From Bacteroidia bacterium (GTDB taxonomy: Bacteria; Bacteroidota; Bacteroidia; 2-12-FULL-35-15), in assembly GCA_030654175.1 (NCBI GenBank), contig JAURXZ010000006.1:215475-279474 (forward strand): 64,000 nucleotides of DNA. Reading direction: 5' to 3'. This document shows, piece after piece, positions 61,985-64,000 of the stretch. The notes under the pieces were generated by a model, which was given only the letters and a program-made list of their open reading frames with translations, was not told where the DNA came from and did no database searches. The stretch's first letter is position 1; every line of letters starts with the position of its first letter. Both the position numbers and the translations under genes were made by a program.

Positions 61985-64000
<2,016 letters not shown>

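Overview
The window is AT-rich (roughly one third G+C) chromosomal DNA from a member of the Bacteroidota. The evidence is three secreted proteins with type IX secretion (T9SS) type A C-terminal sorting domains plus a broken fourth, Bacteroidota-type promoters (-7 element TAnnTTTG, often TAnnTTCG here), the rplM-rpsI-rpsB-tsf operon, a hemC-hemD fusion, and several families found mainly in this phylum (DUF2141, GldI-like FKBP lipoproteins, CbpA/CbpM, M2 dipeptidase with a POT transporter). No tRNA, rRNA or CRISPR array was seen. I cannot place it below phylum level.

Layout. 1-8.5 kb: 3' part of an RND efflux permease, DUF2141, a helical-repeat protein, DUF1801, then four consecutive FKBP-type prolyl isomerase genes and a DHH phosphoesterase. 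8.7-15.8 kb: ndk, pheT, a membrane-anchored MutS-like ATPase, a PAS sensor kinase and its small partner. 15.8-24.3 kb is accessory: a 1245-residue T9SS protein with an internal 675-bp duplication, a ghost fragment of a second MutS-like gene, a frameshifted DUF2200 gene beside an XRE/pentapeptide-repeat regulator, and a G+C-rich flavin monooxygenase with a zinc-finger-like N-terminus. 24.3-29.75 kb: a fragment of a T9SS sorting domain, an FSU-domain protein, and four gene-sized modules. Each module is bounded by its own inverted repeat (GTT...AAC) and most are separated by hairpin-forming bridges, as in an integron cassette array without an integrase. A degenerate 54-bp tandem repeat fills the non-coding part of one module and related sequence lies in another. 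29.8-33 kb: tsf, rpsB, rpsI, rplM. 33-47.6 kb: haem (hemA, hemCD), isoprenoid (ispH), a class III aminotransferase with a CoA-acylating semialdehyde dehydrogenase, a BaiN/RdsA-like flavoprotein, CbpA/CbpM, SCO and thioredoxin proteins. 47.7-54.7 kb: a peptide-use group (DPP IV-like S9 peptidase, POT transporter, M2 peptidyl-dipeptidase). 54.9-64 kb: lpxD, a cytochrome-c-like protein, RluA-family synthase, a T9SS protein, a PASTA protein, a helical protein and the 3' part of a collagen-like fibre protein that runs off the right edge.

Intergenic DNA is crowded with imperfect palindromes of several families. One is a two-hairpin element present in two inverted copies 24 kb apart, whose second hairpin keeps pairing although its sequence differs. 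The strongest candidate for something new is the cassette-like array with its 54-bp repeats; next are the MutS-like membrane protein with its ghost and the zinc-finger flavin monooxygenase.
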